Shown here one piece after another: positions 18,210 to 27,419 of a DNA stretch of 64,000 nucleotides. The notes beneath the pieces are model-generated. The model made no database searches. It was given only the letters and a program-made list of their open reading frames with translations, and was not told where the DNA came from. The stretch's first letter is position 1, and each line of letters starts with the position of its first letter. The DNA is from Pseudomonas fluorescens (lineage in GTDB: Bacteria > Pseudomonadota > Gammaproteobacteria > Pseudomonadales > Pseudomonadaceae): the NCBI RefSeq assembly GCF_001307155.1, contig NZ_CP012830.1, forward strand, positions 1,178,001-1,242,000, given 5' to 3'. The position numbers and the translations under genes were made by a program.

Positions 18210-18926
18210 GTGGCTATTCGCTATGGCAAAGGGCTGATAGGAGGAGCGGTTGTCGTCGCCCTTCTGGCCCTGCTGATCCACTGGATCGGCATCAACACGA
18301 TCGACCTGTACCGCGACGATTTGTTGTTTTACCTGCAAGCTCATCTGATTCTCGTCCTCGTTTCCATGCTGGCCGCCCTCGTTGTGGGCATCCCCGCCGG
18401 TATCCTCCTCAGCCGCCCGACCATGGTCGGACGCGCCGAACGCTTCATGCAGCTCTTCAACATCGGCAACACTGTCCCGCCTCTCGCCGTACTGGCCATC
18501 GCCCTGGGAATACTCGGGATCGGCAGCGGCCCCGCGATCTTCGCGCTGTTCCTCGCGTCCCTGTTACCCATCGTGCGCAACACCTACGAAGGCCTGAAAA
18601 ACGTTCAGGGCTCACTCAAGGAAGCGGCCATCGGCATCGGCATGACCCCACGCCAAGTGCTCTGGCGGGTCGAACTGCCGAACGCGATGCCGATCATTAT
18701 CGGCGGCGTGCGCGTCGCACTGGCGATCAACGTCGGCACTGCGCCGCTGGCGTTCCTGATCGGCGCCAACAGCCTGGGCAGCCTGATTTTCCCCGGCATT
18801 GCCTTGAACAACCAGCCGCAATTGATTCTCGGCGCAGCCTGCACCGCCCTGCTGGCGTTACTGCTCGACGGTCTGGTGACACTGGCCAGCCGACTTTGGC
18901 TGGAACGCGGTTTACCCCAGTCCTGA
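18210..18926 (+). CDS. opuCD: Osmoprotectant ABC transporter permease (OpuCD type)
   Basis: A 238-aa inner-membrane permease with about six helices; the first is near residues 8-28 (GLIGGAVVVALLALLIHWIG). The EAA-loop equivalent is GSLKEAAIGIGMTPRQVLWRVELP (read in part). GTG 18210 is the start, with AAAGGAG seven bases upstream. It opens a four-gene operon (permease, binding protein, permease, ATPase) of the OpuC class that imports glycine betaine, choline or carnitine in Pseudomonas. The gene letter is assigned from reversed A-B-C-D order and is less certain than the function. Confidence 0.85.
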   Translation: MAIRYGKGLIGGAVVVALLALLIHWIGINTIDLYRDDLLFYLQAHLILVLVSMLAALVVGIPAGILLSRPTMVGRAERFMQLFNIGNTVPPLAVLAIALGILGIGSGPAIFALFLASLLPIVRNTYEGLKNVQGSLKEAAIGIGMTPRQVLWRVELPNAMPIIIGGVRVALAINVGTAPLAFLIGANSLGSLIFPGIALNNQPQLILGAACTALLALLLDGLVTLASRLWLERGLPQS

Positions 18927-18950
18927 ATCCGGCTGAGCGAAGGAATAATC

Positions 18951-19844
18951 ATGAAGACATTTAGCTTATTACTAGGCTGCGTCCTGCTGTGCGCAGGATT
19001 TGCCCACGCCGCCGACAAACCGTTGATCCGCATCGGCGCCCGGGTGTTCACCGAACAAACCCTGCTCGCGGAAATCACCTCGCAATACCTGCGGACCAAG
19101 GGTTATGAGGTCCAGGTGACCGGCGGCCTGGGCAGCAGCCTGGCCCGCAGCGCCCATGAAAACGGCCAGCTCGACCTGATGTGGGAATACACCGGCGTGT
19201 CGCTGGTGGCTTACAACCATGTCACCGAGAAGCTCGACAGCGAACAGTCCTACGCGCGAGTCAAAGAACTCGACGCGAGAAAGGGTCTGGTCTGGCTCAC
19301 CCCGTCGAAATTCAGCAACACCTACGCCCTCGCGTTGCCGAAGAACGTGGCTGACGAATACCCGCAGATCAACCGCATCAGCGACTTGAACAACGTGCTC
19401 GACGCTGAGGCAAAGGCCAACCACCTGGTGGCTCTGGACACCGAGTTCGCCAACCGTTCCGACGGCCTCAAAGGCATGGTCAAGCTCTATGACATGAACC
19501 TGACCCGCAACAATATCCGGCAGATGGACGCCGGGCTGGTCTACACCGCGCTGCGCAATGGCCAGGTGTTTGCCGGTCTGGTCTACACCACTGACGGTCG
19601 CTTGAACGCTTTCAAATTGAAACTGCTGGAAGACGACAAGCATTACTTCCCGGACTACACCGCTGCGCCGGTTGTGCGTCAGGTGTACCTCGATGCCCAT
19701 CCGCAACTGGCGGAACAACTCAAACCACTGGCCGAACTGTTCGACGACCAAACCATGCGTCAGCTCAATGCGCGGGTCGATGTCGATCATGAAAGTCCTT
19801 CCGCCGTGGCCGCAGATTTCTTGCGCCAGCACCCATTGAACTAA
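18951..19844 (+). CDS. opuCC: Osmoprotectant-binding periplasmic protein (OpuCC type)
   Basis: A 297-aa OpuAC-family binding protein. The signal peptide is about residues 1-20 (…CAGFAHA|ADK). The mature part begins with IRIGARVFTEQTLLAEITSQYL, the typical opening of OpuCC-class proteins, and contains LDLMWEYTGVSL and the aromatic residues (Trp, Tyr) that cage quaternary ammonium groups. The start ATG 18951 has AAGGA upstream. It lies 24 bases after the first permease and 12 bases before the second. Confidence 0.88.
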   Translation: MKTFSLLLGCVLLCAGFAHAADKPLIRIGARVFTEQTLLAEITSQYLRTKGYEVQVTGGLGSSLARSAHENGQLDLMWEYTGVSLVAYNHVTEKLDSEQSYARVKELDARKGLVWLTPSKFSNTYALALPKNVADEYPQINRISDLNNVLDAEAKANHLVALDTEFANRSDGLKGMVKLYDMNLTRNNIRQMDAGLVYTALRNGQVFAGLVYTTDGRLNAFKLKLLEDDKHYFPDYTAAPVVRQVYLDAHPQLAEQLKPLAELFDDQTMRQLNARVDVDHESPSAVAADFLRQHPLN

Positions 19845-19856
19845 GGAGGAAAGGCC

Positions 19857-20510
19857 ATGGAATTTCTCAACGCTTTTTCCCACCTGGACTGGCCACTCGT
19901 CCTACACCTGACCTGGCAACACATCACCCTGGTCGGCATCGCCGTGACCCTGGCGATTGTGGTCGGCGTGCCGCTGGGCATTCTGATGACGCGCTTCCCG
20001 ACGCTGGCCGGTCCCTTGCAAGCCAGCGCCACGGTGCTGTTGACCATCCCGTCGATTGCGCTGTTCGGTCTACTGCTGCCGTTCTACTCGAAATTCGGCC
20101 AAGGCCTGGGACCGATGCCAGCCATCACCGCGGTATTTCTGTATTCCCTGCTGCCAATCATGCGTAACACCTACCTGGCACTGACCGGCGTCGAACCCGG
20201 CATTCGCGAAGCAGCCCGGGGCATCGGCATGACCTTCGGCCAACGCCTGCGCATGGTCGAGTTACCAATTGCGGTGCCGGTGATCCTCGCCGGCGTACGC
20301 ACCGCCGTGGTCATGAACATTGGCGTGATGACCATCGCCGCCACCATCGGCGCCGGTGGTCTGGGCGTACTGATCCTCGCTGCCATCAGCCGCAGCGATA
20401 TGTCGATGCTGATCGTCGGTGCGGTGTTGGTCAGTCTTCTGGCGATCTTCGCCGACCTGCTTCTGCAATGGCTGCAACGTTCGCTGACTCCAAAAGGATT
20501 ACTCAAATGA
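19857..20510 (+). CDS. opuCB: Osmoprotectant ABC transporter permease (OpuCB type)
   Basis: A 217-aa permease with five or six helices. The conserved segments are TIPSIALFGLLLPFY and the EAA loop GIREAARGIGMTFGQRLRMV. AAGGAGGAAAG precedes ATG 19857. It is a paralogue of the first permease in the operon and should pair with it to form the channel. Its stop overlaps the start of the ATPase gene (ATGA). Confidence 0.88.
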   Translation: MEFLNAFSHLDWPLVLHLTWQHITLVGIAVTLAIVVGVPLGILMTRFPTLAGPLQASATVLLTIPSIALFGLLLPFYSKFGQGLGPMPAITAVFLYSLLPIMRNTYLALTGVEPGIREAARGIGMTFGQRLRMVELPIAVPVILAGVRTAVVMNIGVMTIAATIGAGGLGVLILAAISRSDMSMLIVGAVLVSLLAIFADLLLQWLQRSLTPKGLLK

Positions 20511-21664
20511 TCGAACTTCAAAACCTCAGCAAAACTTTCCAAAGCAACGGTAAAGATGTGAAAGCCGTGGACTCGGTAAGCCTGATCGTCAACGAAGGCG
20601 AGATTTGCGTGTTCCTCGGCCCGTCGGGTTGCGGCAAAAGCACCACGTTGAAAATGATCAACCGCTTGATCAAGCCGACCTCGGGCAAAATCCTGATCAA
20701 CGGCGAAGACACCACCGATCTCGACGCCGTTACCTTACGCCGCAACATCGGTTATGTGATCCAGCAGATCGGCCTGTTCCCGAACATGACCATCGAGGAA
20801 AACATCACCATCGTGCCGCGCCTGCTCGGTTGGGACAAACAGCAATGCCACGATCGCGCCCGCGAATTGATGAACATGATCAAGCTCGAACCCAAGCAGT
20901 ACTTGAGCCGCTACCCGCGTGAGCTGTCCGGTGGCCAGCAACAGCGGATCGGCGTGATCCGCGCCCTCGCCGCCGACGCCCCGTTGCTATTGATGGACGA
21001 ACCGTTCGGCGCGGTCGACCCGATCAACCGCGAGATGATCCAGAACGAGTTTTTCGAGATGCAGCGGGCGCTGGGCAAGACCGTAATCATGGTCAGCCAC
21101 GACATCGACGAAGCGATCAAGCTCGGCGACAAGATCGCGATCTTCCGTGGCGGCAAGCTGATTCAGGTCGATCACCCGGACACCCTGCTCGCGCACCCGG
21201 CGGATGACTTTGTCAGCAACTTCGTCGGCCAGGACAGCACGCTCAAGCGCCTGCTGCTGGTCAAGGCCGAGGACGCGGCGGACAACGCGCCGTCAGTCAG
21301 CCCGGAAACGCCGGTGGCCGAAGCGCTGGAACTGATGGACGAACTCGACCGCCGCTACGTGGTGGTCACCTGCGCCGACAACAAGGCCCTGGGCTACGTG
21401 CGCCGCCGCGATCTGCACCGTCAGGCCGGCACCTGCGTGCAATACCTGCGCGAGTTCAACGCCACGGCAGCCTACGACGAGCACCTGCGAATCCTCTTGT
21501 CGCGCATGTACGAGTTCAACCGCTCGTGGCTGCCGGTGATGGACGCCGAGCGGGTGTTCCTCGGTGAAGTGACGCAGGAGTCGATTGCCGAGTACCTGAG
21601 TTCCGGGCGCTCGCGGGGTGGCAAGACCAGCATTGTTTCGCCTGCAGAGACTGCGCTGGCCTGA
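20507..21664 (+). CDS. opuCA: Osmoprotectant ABC transporter ATPase with CBS domains (OpuCA type)
   Basis: A 385-aa ATPase. Walker A is GPSGCGKS (about residues 37-44), signature LSGGQQQRIGVIRAL, Walker B LLLMDEPFGAVD, and H-loop SHDIDEAI. Residues about 260-370 form a CBS-domain pair, which in OpuA senses ionic strength and gates transport. The ORF could extend 13 codons upstream, but MIELQNLSKTF at ATG 20507 is the family start and overlaps the permease stop codon. It is the last gene of the operon and is followed by a 13-base-arm hairpin. Confidence 0.92.
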   Translation: MIELQNLSKTFQSNGKDVKAVDSVSLIVNEGEICVFLGPSGCGKSTTLKMINRLIKPTSGKILINGEDTTDLDAVTLRRNIGYVIQQIGLFPNMTIEENITIVPRLLGWDKQQCHDRARELMNMIKLEPKQYLSRYPRELSGGQQQRIGVIRALAADAPLLLMDEPFGAVDPINREMIQNEFFEMQRALGKTVIMVSHDIDEAIKLGDKIAIFRGGKLIQVDHPDTLLAHPADDFVSNFVGQDSTLKRLLLVKAEDAADNAPSVSPETPVAEALELMDELDRRYVVVTCADNKALGYVRRRDLHRQAGTCVQYLREFNATAAYDEHLRILLSRMYEFNRSWLPVMDAERVFLGEVTQESIAEYLSSGRSRGGKTSIVSPAETALA

Positions 21665-21675
21665 TTCGTTCCGAC

Positions 21676-21706
21676 TGATCGTTCCCACGCGGAGTGGGAA
21701 CGATCA
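21676..21706 (+). terminator. Hairpin after opuCA (GTTCCCAC…GTGGGAAC repeat)
   Basis: Perfect 13-base arms TGATCGTTCCCAC and GTGGGAACGATCA with loop GCGGA, followed by TTTA. The motif is also a common P. fluorescens intergenic repeat. It probably ends the opuC transcript. Confidence 0.65.
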
Positions 21707-21819
21707 TTTACACCCCAAATATCCCTCCAACGGGAACATCACACTGTCATCAGGGTCGGTTACACAAGTGACTGACGAGGACCGCACGACGGATGCGTGC
21801 AAAAACGCGACATTTTTTG

Positions 21820-21848
21820 TTGATCTCAAGGCCTTCACGCCCTAAAGT
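21820..21848 (+). promoter_or_regulatory. Sigma-70-like promoter upstream of speC leader
   Basis: TTGATC (21820-21825), a 17-base spacer, and TAAAGT (21843-21848) each match four of six consensus bases. Start of transcription would fall near 21855. Confidence 0.4.
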
Positions 21849-21854
21849 TCGCGC

Positions 21855-21948
21855 CGAACGTCCATGCTGGAAACGATCCATCCGGCTCAAGTACTGACGA
21901 CGAGACAGCAAGGCCAAGGGAATCTGCATTTCCCATGGCCTTTTTGCT
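21855..21948 (+). ncRNA. Candidate small RNA or attenuated speC leader
   Basis: Between a sigma-70-like promoter and an intrinsic terminator lies a stretch of about 95 bases with no convincing reading frame. The terminator stem is GGCCA-GGGAA with TTCCC-TGGCC (21912-21940) and is followed by TTTTTGCTTT. It ends about 100 bases before speC. The product could be a free-standing sRNA, or the hairpin could attenuate speC transcription. I do not match it to a named RNA family. Confidence 0.45.
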
Positions 21949-22051
21949 TTCGGCGACATGCCTTGGGAAGTAGGCGAACCAAAGTGGGGATACGGAGGAC
22001 GTTCATTTGCACCCATTTATTTACGCTGTTTGCCAGTAGGAGCTCCCAAGT

Positions 22052-23215
22052 ATGTCGATTCAGGTCGAAGACTATTTCGCGCGCGAAACCTTTCAGAAAA
22101 TGAAGGCCTTCGCGGACAAACAAGAAACCCCGTTCGTGGTGATCGACACTGCGATGATCGCCCAGGCCTATGACGACCTGCGTGCCGGTTTCGAATTTGC
22201 CAAGGTTTACTACGCGGTCAAGGCCAACCCGGCCGTCGAAATCATCGACCTGCTGAAAGAGAAAGGTTCGAGCTTCGACATCGCCTCGATCTACGAGCTG
22301 GACAAAGTGCTGGGCCGCGGCGTAACCCCGGACCGCATCAGCTACGGCAACACCATCAAGAAATCCAAGGACATTCGCTACTTCTACGAGAAGGGCGTGC
22401 GTCTGTATGCCACCGACTCCGAAGCCGACCTGCGCAACATCGCCAAGGCTGCACCGGGTTCGAAAGTCTATGTGCGGATCCTGACCGAAGGCTCGACCAC
22501 CGCCGACTGGCCTTTGTCGCGCAAATTCGGCTGCCAGACCGACATGGCCATGGACCTGCTGATCCTCGCTCGCGACCTGGGCCTGGTGCCTTACGGCATC
22601 TCCTTCCACGTCGGCTCGCAGCAGCGTGACATCAGCGTCTGGGATGCGGCGATCGCCAAGGTCAAAGTGATCTTCGAACGTCTGAAAGAAGAAGACGGCA
22701 TTAACCTCAAACTGATCAACATGGGCGGCGGCTTCCCGGCCAACTACATCACCCGCACCAACAGCCTGGAAACCTACGCCGAAGAAATCATCCGTTTCCT
22801 CAAGGAAGACTTCGGTGACGATCTGCCGGAAATCATCCTTGAGCCAGGCCGTTCGTTGATCGCCAACGCCGGTATCCTGGTCAGCGAAGTGGTGTTGGTC
22901 GCGCGTAAATCCCGCACCGCCGTCGAGCGTTGGGTATACACCGACGTGGGCAAGTTCTCCGGCCTGATCGAAACCATGGACGAAGCCATCAAGTTCCCGA
23001 TCTGGACCGAGAAGAAAGGCGAGATGGAAGAAGTGGTCATCGCTGGCCCGACCTGCGACAGCGCCGACATCATGTACGAAAACTACAAGTACGGCCTGCC
23101 ACTGAACCTGGCCATCGGTGACCGCCTGTACTGGCTGTCCACCGGCGCGTACACCACCAGTTACAGCGCGGTTGAGTTCAATGGTTTCCCGCCGTTGAAA
23201 TCGTTCTACGTCTAA
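22052..23215 (+). CDS. speC: Ornithine decarboxylase
   Basis: A 387-aa PLP-dependent decarboxylase of the alanine-racemase fold (group IV), making putrescine from ornithine in the cytoplasm. PLP lysine is K57 in YYAVKANP; H186 lies in SFHVGSQ, the Gly-rich phosphate site is GGGFPA (about 225-230), EPGRSLI follows at 264-270, and the catalytic C335-D336 is in GPTCDSAD. Length and sequence fit the short Pseudomonas SpeC. AGGAG lies nine bases before ATG 22052. The leader contains a terminator (21912-21948), so premature termination may regulate it. A REP palindrome starts 15 bases after the stop. Confidence 0.93.
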   Translation: MSIQVEDYFARETFQKMKAFADKQETPFVVIDTAMIAQAYDDLRAGFEFAKVYYAVKANPAVEIIDLLKEKGSSFDIASIYELDKVLGRGVTPDRISYGNTIKKSKDIRYFYEKGVRLYATDSEADLRNIAKAAPGSKVYVRILTEGSTTADWPLSRKFGCQTDMAMDLLILARDLGLVPYGISFHVGSQQRDISVWDAAIAKVKVIFERLKEEDGINLKLINMGGGFPANYITRTNSLETYAEEIIRFLKEDFGDDLPEIILEPGRSLIANAGILVSEVVLVARKSRTAVERWVYTDVGKFSGLIETMDEAIKFPIWTEKKGEMEEVVIAGPTCDSADIMYENYKYGLPLNLAIGDRLYWLSTGAYTTSYSAVEFNGFPPLKSFYV

Positions 23216-23230
23216 ACGCAGCGGTTAAGG

Positions 23231-23300
23231 CTGTAGGAGCACGGCTTGCCGGCGATAGCGATCTCAGGAACGCCTTCGCCGGCAAGCCGTGCTCCTACAG
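23231..23300. repeat. REP-type palindrome between speC and the Sel1 gene
   Basis: Perfect 25-base outer arms (23231-23255 and 23276-23300), beginning CTGTAGGAGCACGGCTTGCC, same family as 16071-16138. Its right arm overlaps the end of the convergent Sel1 gene and contains that gene's stop codon (23295-23297). Confidence 0.9.
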
Positions 23301-24053
23301 GACCTGCGCCAGGCCAGCGGCCCGTCGCTGATAATCCGTGGCCAACGCCCGGATTTGTGGATCGCTCGCACTCAACAGCGCCGCGCCTGCCACTTTCAAG
23401 AACTTCAAATTCCCACCCGCCAATGCCTCGTGCAGCCAGCTCAGCGCAGCCTTGATCTGCCCTTGGTTGGCCAGCACTGCCGCATAACTGAACTGCCCCC
23501 GAAAGTCCCCGCCCTCTGCCGAACGTCGATACCAATCCACTGCGGCCAGAGGATCCGCCGGGCAGAATCGCCCCTCTTCCAGATAGCGCCCCAGCAGGTT
23601 CATCGACTTGGCGTGGCCCAGCCCGGCGGCTCGGCGATAAAGATTCAGGGCTTGCGACTGATCCTCGACCACACCACGCCCGGTGGCCAGCAGGTTGGCG
23701 TAGTTGTACATCGCCCAGTCCAGTCCGGCTTCGGCGGCGAAGCGATAATGCCCCGCAGCGACTGTAGCGTCGGCATTACAGCCCCAACCATGTTCATGAC
23801 AACGCCCGAGCATGTTGCGCGCCATCAGATGCCCGCCGTTGGCGGCGATCTTGAACCAGCGCAAGGCCAGCGCCTGGTCCTTGGCGATGCCCTGCCCTTC
23901 GAGCAGGATTTGACCGAGCAACGCCTGGGCGTCGAGGATCCCGGCCTTCGCGGCGATCAGGATTGCCTGCGCGGCACGGGCCGGGCTTTCGGCGAGCATC
24001 ACGCTGAGTTGATCGCCATCGAGGACTTCCTCGCGGCGCAGTCGATAGCTCAC
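23295..24053 (-). CDS. Sel1-repeat (TPR-like) protein
   Basis: A 252-aa protein made of Sel1-like repeats of about 36 residues (for example AKAGILDAQALLGQILLEGQG, in part, and AAGLGHAKSMNLLGRYLEEG), which form alpha-solenoids for protein binding. No signal peptide. I chose GTG 24053: it lies two bases after the piuC stop and is preceded by GAGGTG at six bases; the longer ORF to 24545 runs inside piuC. The gene is co-transcribed with piuC, as in P. aeruginosa (PA4516-PA4515), so a role linked to iron uptake is likely but unproven. Its stop codon lies in a REP element. Confidence 0.8.
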   Translation of the reverse strand: MSYRLRREEVLDGDQLSVMLAESPARAAQAILIAAKAGILDAQALLGQILLEGQGIAKDQALALRWFKIAANGGHLMARNMLGRCHEHGWGCNADATVAAGHYRFAAEAGLDWAMYNYANLLATGRGVVEDQSQALNLYRRAAGLGHAKSMNLLGRYLEEGRFCPADPLAAVDWYRRSAEGGDFRGQFSYAAVLANQGQIKAALSWLHEALAGGNLKFLKVAGAALLSASDPQIRALATDYQRRAAGLAQVL

Positions 24054-24055
24054 GG

Positions 24056-24736
24056 TTACACCTCGACCCAGCGGCGCAGCAGGTTGTGATAGGTGCCGGT
24101 CAGGCGAATCAGCGATGGGTGATCCGGCATGTCCCGGGTCAGTTGCTGGATCGCCTCGTCCATCTCGAACAGCAAGGCGCGCTGGCTGTCTTCGCGAACC
24201 AGGCTTTGGGTCCAGAAGAATGAGGCATAGCGTGTGCCGCGAGTCACCGCGTTGACCTTGTGCAGGCTGGTGCCCGGATAGAGCACCAGGTCGCCGGCCG
24301 GCAACTTCACTCGCTGGGTGCCAAAGGTGTCCTGGATTTCCAACTCGCCACCGTCGTACTCGTCCGGATCGCTGAAGAACAACGTCGACGACAGGTCGGT
24401 GCGAACGCGCTCGATGCTGCCCTTGGGCTGACGCACGGCGTTGTCGATATGAAAGTCGAAGCTGCCCCCCGCCGTATAGCAGTTCAGCAGTGGTGGAAAA
24501 ACTTTGTGCGGTAACGCTGCTGACATGAATCGCGGATGTTTCCACAACCGTTCAAGCATCGCCGCGCCAATTTCCTGCGCCAGCGGGTGACCTTCCGGCA
24601 GTTGCAGGTTGTGCTTGGCCTTGGCCGACTGAAAGCCAGCGGTGATCTTGCCGTCCGCCCAGTCAGCCTGCTCCAGCGCCTCGCGAATGCGCTGCACCTC
24701 TTCGCGGGAGAACAAGCCGGGAATATGCAGCAGCAT
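24056..24736 (-). CDS. piuC: PKHD-type Fe(II)/2-oxoglutarate hydroxylase PiuC
   Basis: A 226-aa dioxygenase. The iron ligands are visible as H-I-D in FDFHIDNAV (about residues 94-102) and the distal His in GTSLHKV (about 157), with the 2-oxoglutarate Arg in [20 protein letters not shown] is the usual N-terminus. The gene is divergent from piuA and reads into the Sel1 gene. In P. aeruginosa piuC is iron-repressed along with the siderophore receptor piuA; its substrate is not known. Confidence 0.93.
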   Translation of the reverse strand: MLLHIPGLFSREEVQRIREALEQADWADGKITAGFQSAKAKHNLQLPEGHPLAQEIGAAMLERLWKHPRFMSAALPHKVFPPLLNCYTAGGSFDFHIDNAVRQPKGSIERVRTDLSSTLFFSDPDEYDGGELEIQDTFGTQRVKLPAGDLVLYPGTSLHKVNAVTRGTRYASFFWTQSLVREDSQRALLFEMDEAIQQLTRDMPDHPSLIRLTGTYHNLLRRWVEV

Positions 24737-24763
24737 GGGGTGTTACCTGAGGGTAAAGGAATG

Positions 24764-24789
24764 CCAATGGTATTGATTCTTATTGGCAA
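24764..24789. promoter_or_regulatory. Weak Fur-box-like site between piuC and piuA
   Basis: An AT-rich stretch, read on the reverse strand as AATAAGAATCAATACCATT, matches about 10 of 19 consensus Fur-box bases. A second AT-rich palindrome, TATCTCAATTGATA (24872-24885), lies nearer piuA. Iron control by Fur is expected from the gene family; the exact site is uncertain. Confidence 0.3.
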
Positions 24790-24942
24790 TGTAAAATCGC
24801 TCTGACGGATGAGTCCGCAAAACCCGTAAGGGAAAACTGTAAAGAATGTAAATTCAGCGCAAATAGTAATATATCTCAATTGATACAAATACGTATTTAC
24901 CCTATATTCCGCCGCCTCAAACCCTGGGGAGGGGAATTCACA

Positions 24943-27273
24943 ATGTCACGCCAACTACCACAATCACCGGTCAGCTCACCGCGTCTACTCGCCTCTGCAA
25001 TTGGCGTGGCGATCACTGCCAGCTCTGCAGCGCACATGGCTTACGCGGCAGAAAAGACCGACGATAAAGCGCCGCGCAATGCGATTGCCCTGGATGCCAC
25101 CAGTGTCACCGGTGAGGCCCAGGACTCCACCTCCTACCAGGTCGAAAAAGCCTCTTCGCCCAAGTACACCGCGCCGCTGATTGATACCCCGCGTTCGGTG
25201 ACCGTGATTCCACAGCAGGTTCTCAAGGACACTGGCGCCCTCAACATGCAGGATGCACTGCGCACGGTCCCGGGCATCACGTTCGGTGCTGGTGAAGGCG
25301 GCAACCCGCAGGGTGACCGTCCATTTATTCGTGGTTTCGACGCTCAGGGCGACACCTACCTCGATGGCGTACGTGACACCGGCTCCCAGAGCCGTGAAAT
25401 CTTCGCCGTTGAGTCGATTGAAGTCAGCAAAGGCCCGAACTCCGCAATTGGCGGTCGTGGCGCAGCCGGTGGCAGCATCAACCTGGTGAGCAAAAAGGCG
25501 CACCTGGGCGACTCGTTCAATGGCGGTTTCACCTGGGGCTCGGACCAGACCCAGCGCTACACCCTGGACAGCAACTACCAGTTCAGCGATACCGCCGCTG
25601 GCCGCCTGAACCTGTTGAGCCACGAAAGCAACGTCGCTGGTCGTGACAAGGTCGACTACGACCGTTGGGGCATCGCGCCGTCGCTGGCCTTCGGCCTGGG
25701 CACCGACACCCGCGTCAACCTCGACTACTACCATCTGCAAAGCAACGACCTGCCGGACTCAGGTATTCCGTACACCGTACCGGCTTCGGGCAAGACCGCC
25801 GATCGCACCAAGAGCAACCCGGACAAACCTTACGCGGGCGGTGACAGCAGCAACTTCTATGGCTTGACCGACCGCGACTTCCGCAAGACCCGTACTGACA
25901 CTGCGACCTTCGCCATCGAGCACGACCTGAGCGATGCGCTGACCATCAAGAACACTCTGCGCCACGGCACCAGCATGCAGGATTACATCCTGACCCAGCC
26001 GGACGACAGCAAGGGCAACGTGAACAACGGCAGCGTCTGGCGTCGTGCCAACACCCGTGTCAGCAACGTAGCGACCACCACCAACCAGACCGATCTGTTT
26101 GGCAACTTCTACATCGCCGGCTTCAAGAACAGCTTCTCCACCGGTGTCGAGTTCACCCGTGAAGAAGGCGAAAAATCCTCGTACAACGTGAACACCGATA
26201 CCACTCCAGGCTCGGGTCCAGCGGACAAACCAAGCAGCAACTGCACGCCATCGATGATCGGCGCGTCCAGCGGCTACAACTGCACCTCGCTGGCCAACCC
26301 GAACCCGAACGATCCGTGGAACGGTGCGATTTCGCGCAACTACGCGGGCACCGACACCACCGCCAACACACGTGCCCTGTACGTCTTCGACACGCTGGAA
26401 CTGTCGCCGCAATGGCTGGTGAACATGGGCCTGCGCTACGACCACTTCGACACTAAGTACAAGACCTTCACCGCGGCAGGTGCCACCACGGCCAAAGGCG
26501 CTGACACCAGCGAGTTCGTCACCGGTCAGTTGGGTGTCGTTTACAAACCGGCTGAAAACGGCAGCATCTACGCCTCTTACGCGACCTCCGCCACACCACC
26601 GGGTAATACCCTGGGCGAAGGCATGGACGGCAACCCGCTGTCGGGCACCAAGGATCGCAACGGCAATCTGCTGAGCAGCGACATGGAGCCGGAAACCACC
26701 AAGAACTACGAAGTCGGCACCAAGTGGGACCTGCTCAATGATCGTCTGTCGTTGACCGCCGCCCTGTTCCGTACCGAGAAAGAGAACGCTCGTGTTCAGG
26801 TTGATACCACTTCCTACGCAAACGCCGGCAAAACCCGCGTTCAAGGGATCGAGCTGTCGGCCAACGGCAAGATTACCGACAAATGGCAGGTCTTCGCCGG
26901 CTACGCCTACATGGACAGCGAGCAAGTCGATGGCGGCCCGCTGAACCACGCCACCGATGGCAATCAATTGCCTAACACCCCGAAAAACAGCGCCAGCCTG
27001 TGGTCGACTTACAACGTCACGCCGAAGCTGACCTTGGGCGGCGGCGCGTTCTATGTCGATGACGTATTCGGCAGCGTGGCCAACACCACCATGGTCAACT
27101 CCTACGTTCGTTATGACGCGATGGCCAGCTACAAGTTGACCAAAAACGTCGACCTGCAACTGAACCTGCAGAACCTGACCGACGTGACCTACTACGACAA
27201 AGCCTTCGCCACCCACTTCGCCAATCAGGCGCCGGGCCGTACGGCATTGCTGAGCACCAACTTCCACTTCTGA
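24943..27273 (+). CDS. piuA: TonB-dependent catecholate siderophore receptor PiuA
   Basis: A 776-aa outer-membrane receptor. The signal peptide is about residues 1-36 (…AHMAYA|AEK). The plug domain follows (LIDTPRSVTVIPQQVLKD … SIEVSKGPNSAIGGRGAAGG), then a 22-strand barrel ending in the aromatic motif TNFHF. There is no N-terminal sigma-regulator signalling domain. ATG 24943 has GGGGAGGGGA upstream; the in-frame ATG at 24880 lacks a signal peptide. It is divergent from piuC, with which it forms an iron-uptake module. In P. aeruginosa PiuA takes up siderophores and siderophore-drug conjugates. Confidence 0.93.
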   Translation: MSRQLPQSPVSSPRLLASAIGVAITASSAAHMAYAAEKTDDKAPRNAIALDATSVTGEAQDSTSYQVEKASSPKYTAPLIDTPRSVTVIPQQVLKDTGALNMQDALRTVPGITFGAGEGGNPQGDRPFIRGFDAQGDTYLDGVRDTGSQSREIFAVESIEVSKGPNSAIGGRGAAGGSINLVSKKAHLGDSFNGGFTWGSDQTQRYTLDSNYQFSDTAAGRLNLLSHESNVAGRDKVDYDRWGIAPSLAFGLGTDTRVNLDYYHLQSNDLPDSGIPYTVPASGKTADRTKSNPDKPYAGGDSSNFYGLTDRDFRKTRTDTATFAIEHDLSDALTIKNTLRHGTSMQDYILTQPDDSKGNVNNGSVWRRANTRVSNVATTTNQTDLFGNFYIAGFKNSFSTGVEFTREEGEKSSYNVNTDTTPGSGPADKPSSNCTPSMIGASSGYNCTSLANPNPNDPWNGAISRNYAGTDTTANTRALYVFDTLELSPQWLVNMGLRYDHFDTKYKTFTAAGATTAKGADTSEFVTGQLGVVYKPAENGSIYASYATSATPPGNTLGEGMDGNPLSGTKDRNGNLLSSDMEPETTKNYEVGTKWDLLNDRLSLTAALFRTEKENARVQVDTTSYANAGKTRVQGIELSANGKITDKWQVFAGYAYMDSEQVDGGPLNHATDGNQLPNTPKNSASLWSTYNVTPKLTLGGGAFYVDDVFGSVANTTMVNSYVRYDAMASYKLTKNVDLQLNLQNLTDVTYYDKAFATHFANQAPGRTALLSTNFHF

Positions 27274-27290
27274 TAAAGAACGATGTCGCC

Positions 27291-27322
27291 AAGCCCCGCC
27301 CATCACGATGAGCGGGGCTTTT
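27291..27322 (+). terminator. Intrinsic terminator after piuA
   Basis: AAGCCCCGC (27291-27299) pairs with GCGGGGCTT, followed by TT, 17 bases past the piuA stop. The stem is strong and nearly symmetric. Confidence 0.8.
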
Positions 27323-27419
27323 GCATGTAAAAAAGAATGTTTCTCGACAACTCACGGCATAATGCGCGCCGTGACGTTTCTTATTGAACAAACAGTTTTA
27401 GACGAACAAGGCGGACGAC

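Noticed and set aside
24054..24545. N-terminal extension of the Sel1 gene into piuC
   Set aside because: The extension is the alternative frame of piuC. GTG 24053 has a proper ribosome site two bases after the piuC stop.
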